The translations under genes and the position numbers were made by a program. A model generated the notes under the pieces. The model was not told the DNA's origin and did no database searches. It saw only the letters and a program-made list of their open reading frames with translations. A stretch of DNA of 64,000 bases from Azospirillum canadense (GTDB lineage: Bacteria > Pseudomonadota > Alphaproteobacteria > Azospirillales > Azospirillaceae). Positions 60,382-64,000 of the stretch are shown in pieces; within the stretch, counting starts at the first letter, position 1, and each line of letters opens with the position of its first letter. The stretch lies in contig NZ_JAOQNG010000010.1 in NCBI RefSeq assembly GCF_025961225.1, positions 610,501 to 674,500 of the forward strand. Direction: 5' to 3'.

Positions 60382-61737
60382 ATGACCGACACATCGCTTC
60401 CGACACCCCGGATCACCGACCGCCTGCGCGCCCATGTGGGCGAACTGCTGCGGCTGGCGGCACCCGTGATCGTGTCGCGTGCCGGTCTGGTGGTGATGAT
60501 GGCGGTGGACACGGCCATTGTCGGACGCTACAGCGCGCAGGAACTGGCCTATTACGGGCTGGCGCACCTGCCCTCCAACCTGATGATCACGACCGGCGTC
60601 GGCCTGCTGATGGGCGTTGTCGCCACCACCGCCCACGCGCTGGGCGCGGGGGACGAGCGGGAGTGCGGGCGCGTCTGGCGTCGGTCGATTCCCTACGCGT
60701 TGCTGCTGAGCGTGCTGTTCGCGCTCGGCTCGCTGGCCGGCGGGCCGTTCTTCCGCCTGACCGGCCAGTCGCCGGACTTGGTGGAAGGCGGAGCAGCCGT
60801 TTTGGCGGTGCTCGGCCTCGGCGCACCGGGCATGATGCTGTACGTCGCCACGGGCTTCTTCCTGGAAGGGCTGAAGCGGCCGTTGCCGGGCATGGTCGTG
60901 ATGATCGTCGGCAACCTGGTGAACGCGCTGCTCGCCTGGGCGCTGGTCTGGGGCCATCTGGGCTTTCCCGCCCTGGGGGCGGTCGGCTCCGCCTGGGCGA
61001 CCACGGCGGTCCGCTGGGTGATGGGGTTGGGCCTCGCCCTGTACGCGTGGCGGATGAGCGACCACGAGCGCTGGGGCGTTCGGGCCCCGGTCGGCGCCTG
61101 GTGGCGCGACAGCCACCGGCAGAGGCACCTGGGCTACGCCGCGGGCCTCAGTCTCGCGGTGGAGAGCGGCGCCTTTGCGACGCTGGGCCTGTTCGCCGGC
61201 ATGATCTCGCCGCTGGCGCTGGGCGCCTACACAGTGGGGCTGAACCTGACCGCGCTGCCTTTCATGGCCGCGGTGGGGCTGGGCTCCGCCACCGCGGTGC
61301 GGGTCGGCGTCGCCTACGGCCGGCGCGACCGGCTGGACATGGCGCTGGCCGGCTGGACCGGGCTGGGCGTGACCAGCCTGATCCTGGCCTTCGTCGGCAT
61401 CCTGTACGTCACCGTGCCGGAACAGCTGGCGGCCATCTACAGCGCCGACCCCACGCTGGTTGAGCGCGTGGCGCCGCTGATCGCCTTCACGGCCTGGGTG
61501 CTGGTGGCGGACGGCGGCCAGACGGTGATGGCCAACGCGTTGCGCGGACGCGGCGACGCCTGGGTTCCCACGGCGCTGCATTTCATTTCCTACGCGGTGG
61601 TGATGATTCCGGTCTCGGCCCTGCTCGCGTTCGGATGGGGGCACGGCGAACGTGGTCTTTTTGAGGGAATTCTCATCGCCAGTGTGGTATCGGTGACCAT
61701 CCTTTCGCTGCGTTTCGCGCTGCTGAGCCGCCGCTGA
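60382..61737 (+). CDS. MATE-family efflux transporter
   Basis: 451 residues with twelve membrane helices, including the AAPVIVSRAGLVVMMAVDTAIVGRY start region and the pseudo-repeat beginning near residue 260. Multidrug/toxin antiport driven by Na+ or H+; substrate unknown. Lone gene upstream of gyrA. Confidence 0.92.
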   Translation: MTDTSLPTPRITDRLRAHVGELLRLAAPVIVSRAGLVVMMAVDTAIVGRYSAQELAYYGLAHLPSNLMITTGVGLLMGVVATTAHALGAGDERECGRVWRRSIPYALLLSVLFALGSLAGGPFFRLTGQSPDLVEGGAAVLAVLGLGAPGMMLYVATGFFLEGLKRPLPGMVVMIVGNLVNALLAWALVWGHLGFPALGAVGSAWATTAVRWVMGLGLALYAWRMSDHERWGVRAPVGAWWRDSHRQRHLGYAAGLSLAVESGAFATLGLFAGMISPLALGAYTVGLNLTALPFMAAVGLGSATAVRVGVAYGRRDRLDMALAGWTGLGVTSLILAFVGILYVTVPEQLAAIYSADPTLVERVAPLIAFTAWVLVADGGQTVMANALRGRGDAWVPTALHFISYAVVMIPVSALLAFGWGHGERGLFEGILIASVVSVTILSLRFALLSRR

Positions 61738-61963
61738 ACCGGGATGTGCAGAACAGGGCCAAGAATGGGGGCCGAGTTGGGGAACGACGGAATGGAAACG
61801 CCAGAAACCGCTCCGGCCCCGGAGCGTTGAGTGCACCTGCGAAAGCTGGTAGGAATTCTTATATTGCATACAGCGGCCCGCAGGGTCGCGCGGGTTTGCC
61901 ACCGTTGAACGGAACCGCTGAACGGTCGGGCATCGCCGCAGCCAGAAGAATGAGTTTGTCTCC

Positions 61964-64000
<2,037 letters not shown>

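Noticed and set aside
61801..61870. Promoter and hairpin candidates upstream of gyrA (TTGAGT, TATATT, CGCTCCGG/CCGGAGCG)
   Set aside because: Spacings between possible -35 and -10 boxes are poor and the hairpin has almost no loop and no T-run.

Overview
This is 64 kb of uniformly GC-rich DNA from an alphaproteobacterial chromosome. The conserved order (argS, SPOR protein, nagZ, scpAB, tatABC, serS, surE, pcm, nlpD, yajC-secDF), hopanoid-type squalene genes, GTTC-N7-GTTC SOS boxes and an uvrA-ssb-gyrA neighbourhood point to Rhodospirillales. Azospirillum or a close relative is my best guess, inferred from gene content and not from a database search.

Positions 1 to about 22.76 kb look like the right end of a genomic island. 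A tyrosine recombinase gene (minus strand) lies against the 3' end of a tRNA-Ser(UGA) gene at 22758-22847. The left end of the island is outside the window. Its cargo, left to right, is: (a) five tightly overlapping plus-strand genes of unknown function, the first cut by the window edge, ending in a 2701-residue membrane-anchored protein rich in beta-propeller-like repeats; (b) a vapBC toxin-antitoxin pair inside a 779-bp unit bounded by 26-bp perfect inverted repeats and a 6-bp direct repeat, so it looks like a transposase-less mobile element; (c) a complete His-Xaa-Ser system, hxsD-hxsB-hxsC-hxsA, with two radical SAM enzymes and a secreted substrate carrying six consecutive H-x-S triplets, translationally coupled to a secreted SNase-type nuclease; (d) small secreted and membrane proteins (including a TM2 protein), a probable gene remnant, and the integrase.

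From 22.8 kb to the end the content is housekeeping. It starts with DNA repair and Fe-S insertion genes (xthA, erpA) and a dNTPase (dgt). Next come argS-SPOR-nagZ-M50 protease-scpA-scpB, a lone ferric-iron-type ABC ATPase with a Fur-box-like site, tatABC, a diguanylate cyclase, and serS-surE-pcm-nlpD joined by stop/start overlaps. A DUF815 ATPase gene converges on nlpD. Then come yajC-secD-secF and an Mth938-domain gene. An uncharacterised gene, sodB and hpnCDE (squalene synthesis) lie between the Mth938 (NDUFAF3-like) gene and an NDUFAF6-like gene, which is followed by a large palindromic element and trmFO.

The right end holds an SRPBCC protein, a small lipoprotein, uvrA and ssb diverging from a region with two near-identical SOS boxes, a PRC-barrel lipoprotein, an RTX-repeat protein, an FkbM-type methyltransferase, two small proteins (one an entericidin-like lipoprotein), a MATE transporter, and the first 679 codons of gyrA, which starts with TTG and runs off the window. 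Many core genes overlap by ATGA/GTGA/TGATG junctions, so translational coupling is widespread. I found no CRISPR array, rRNA or recognisable full insertion sequence.
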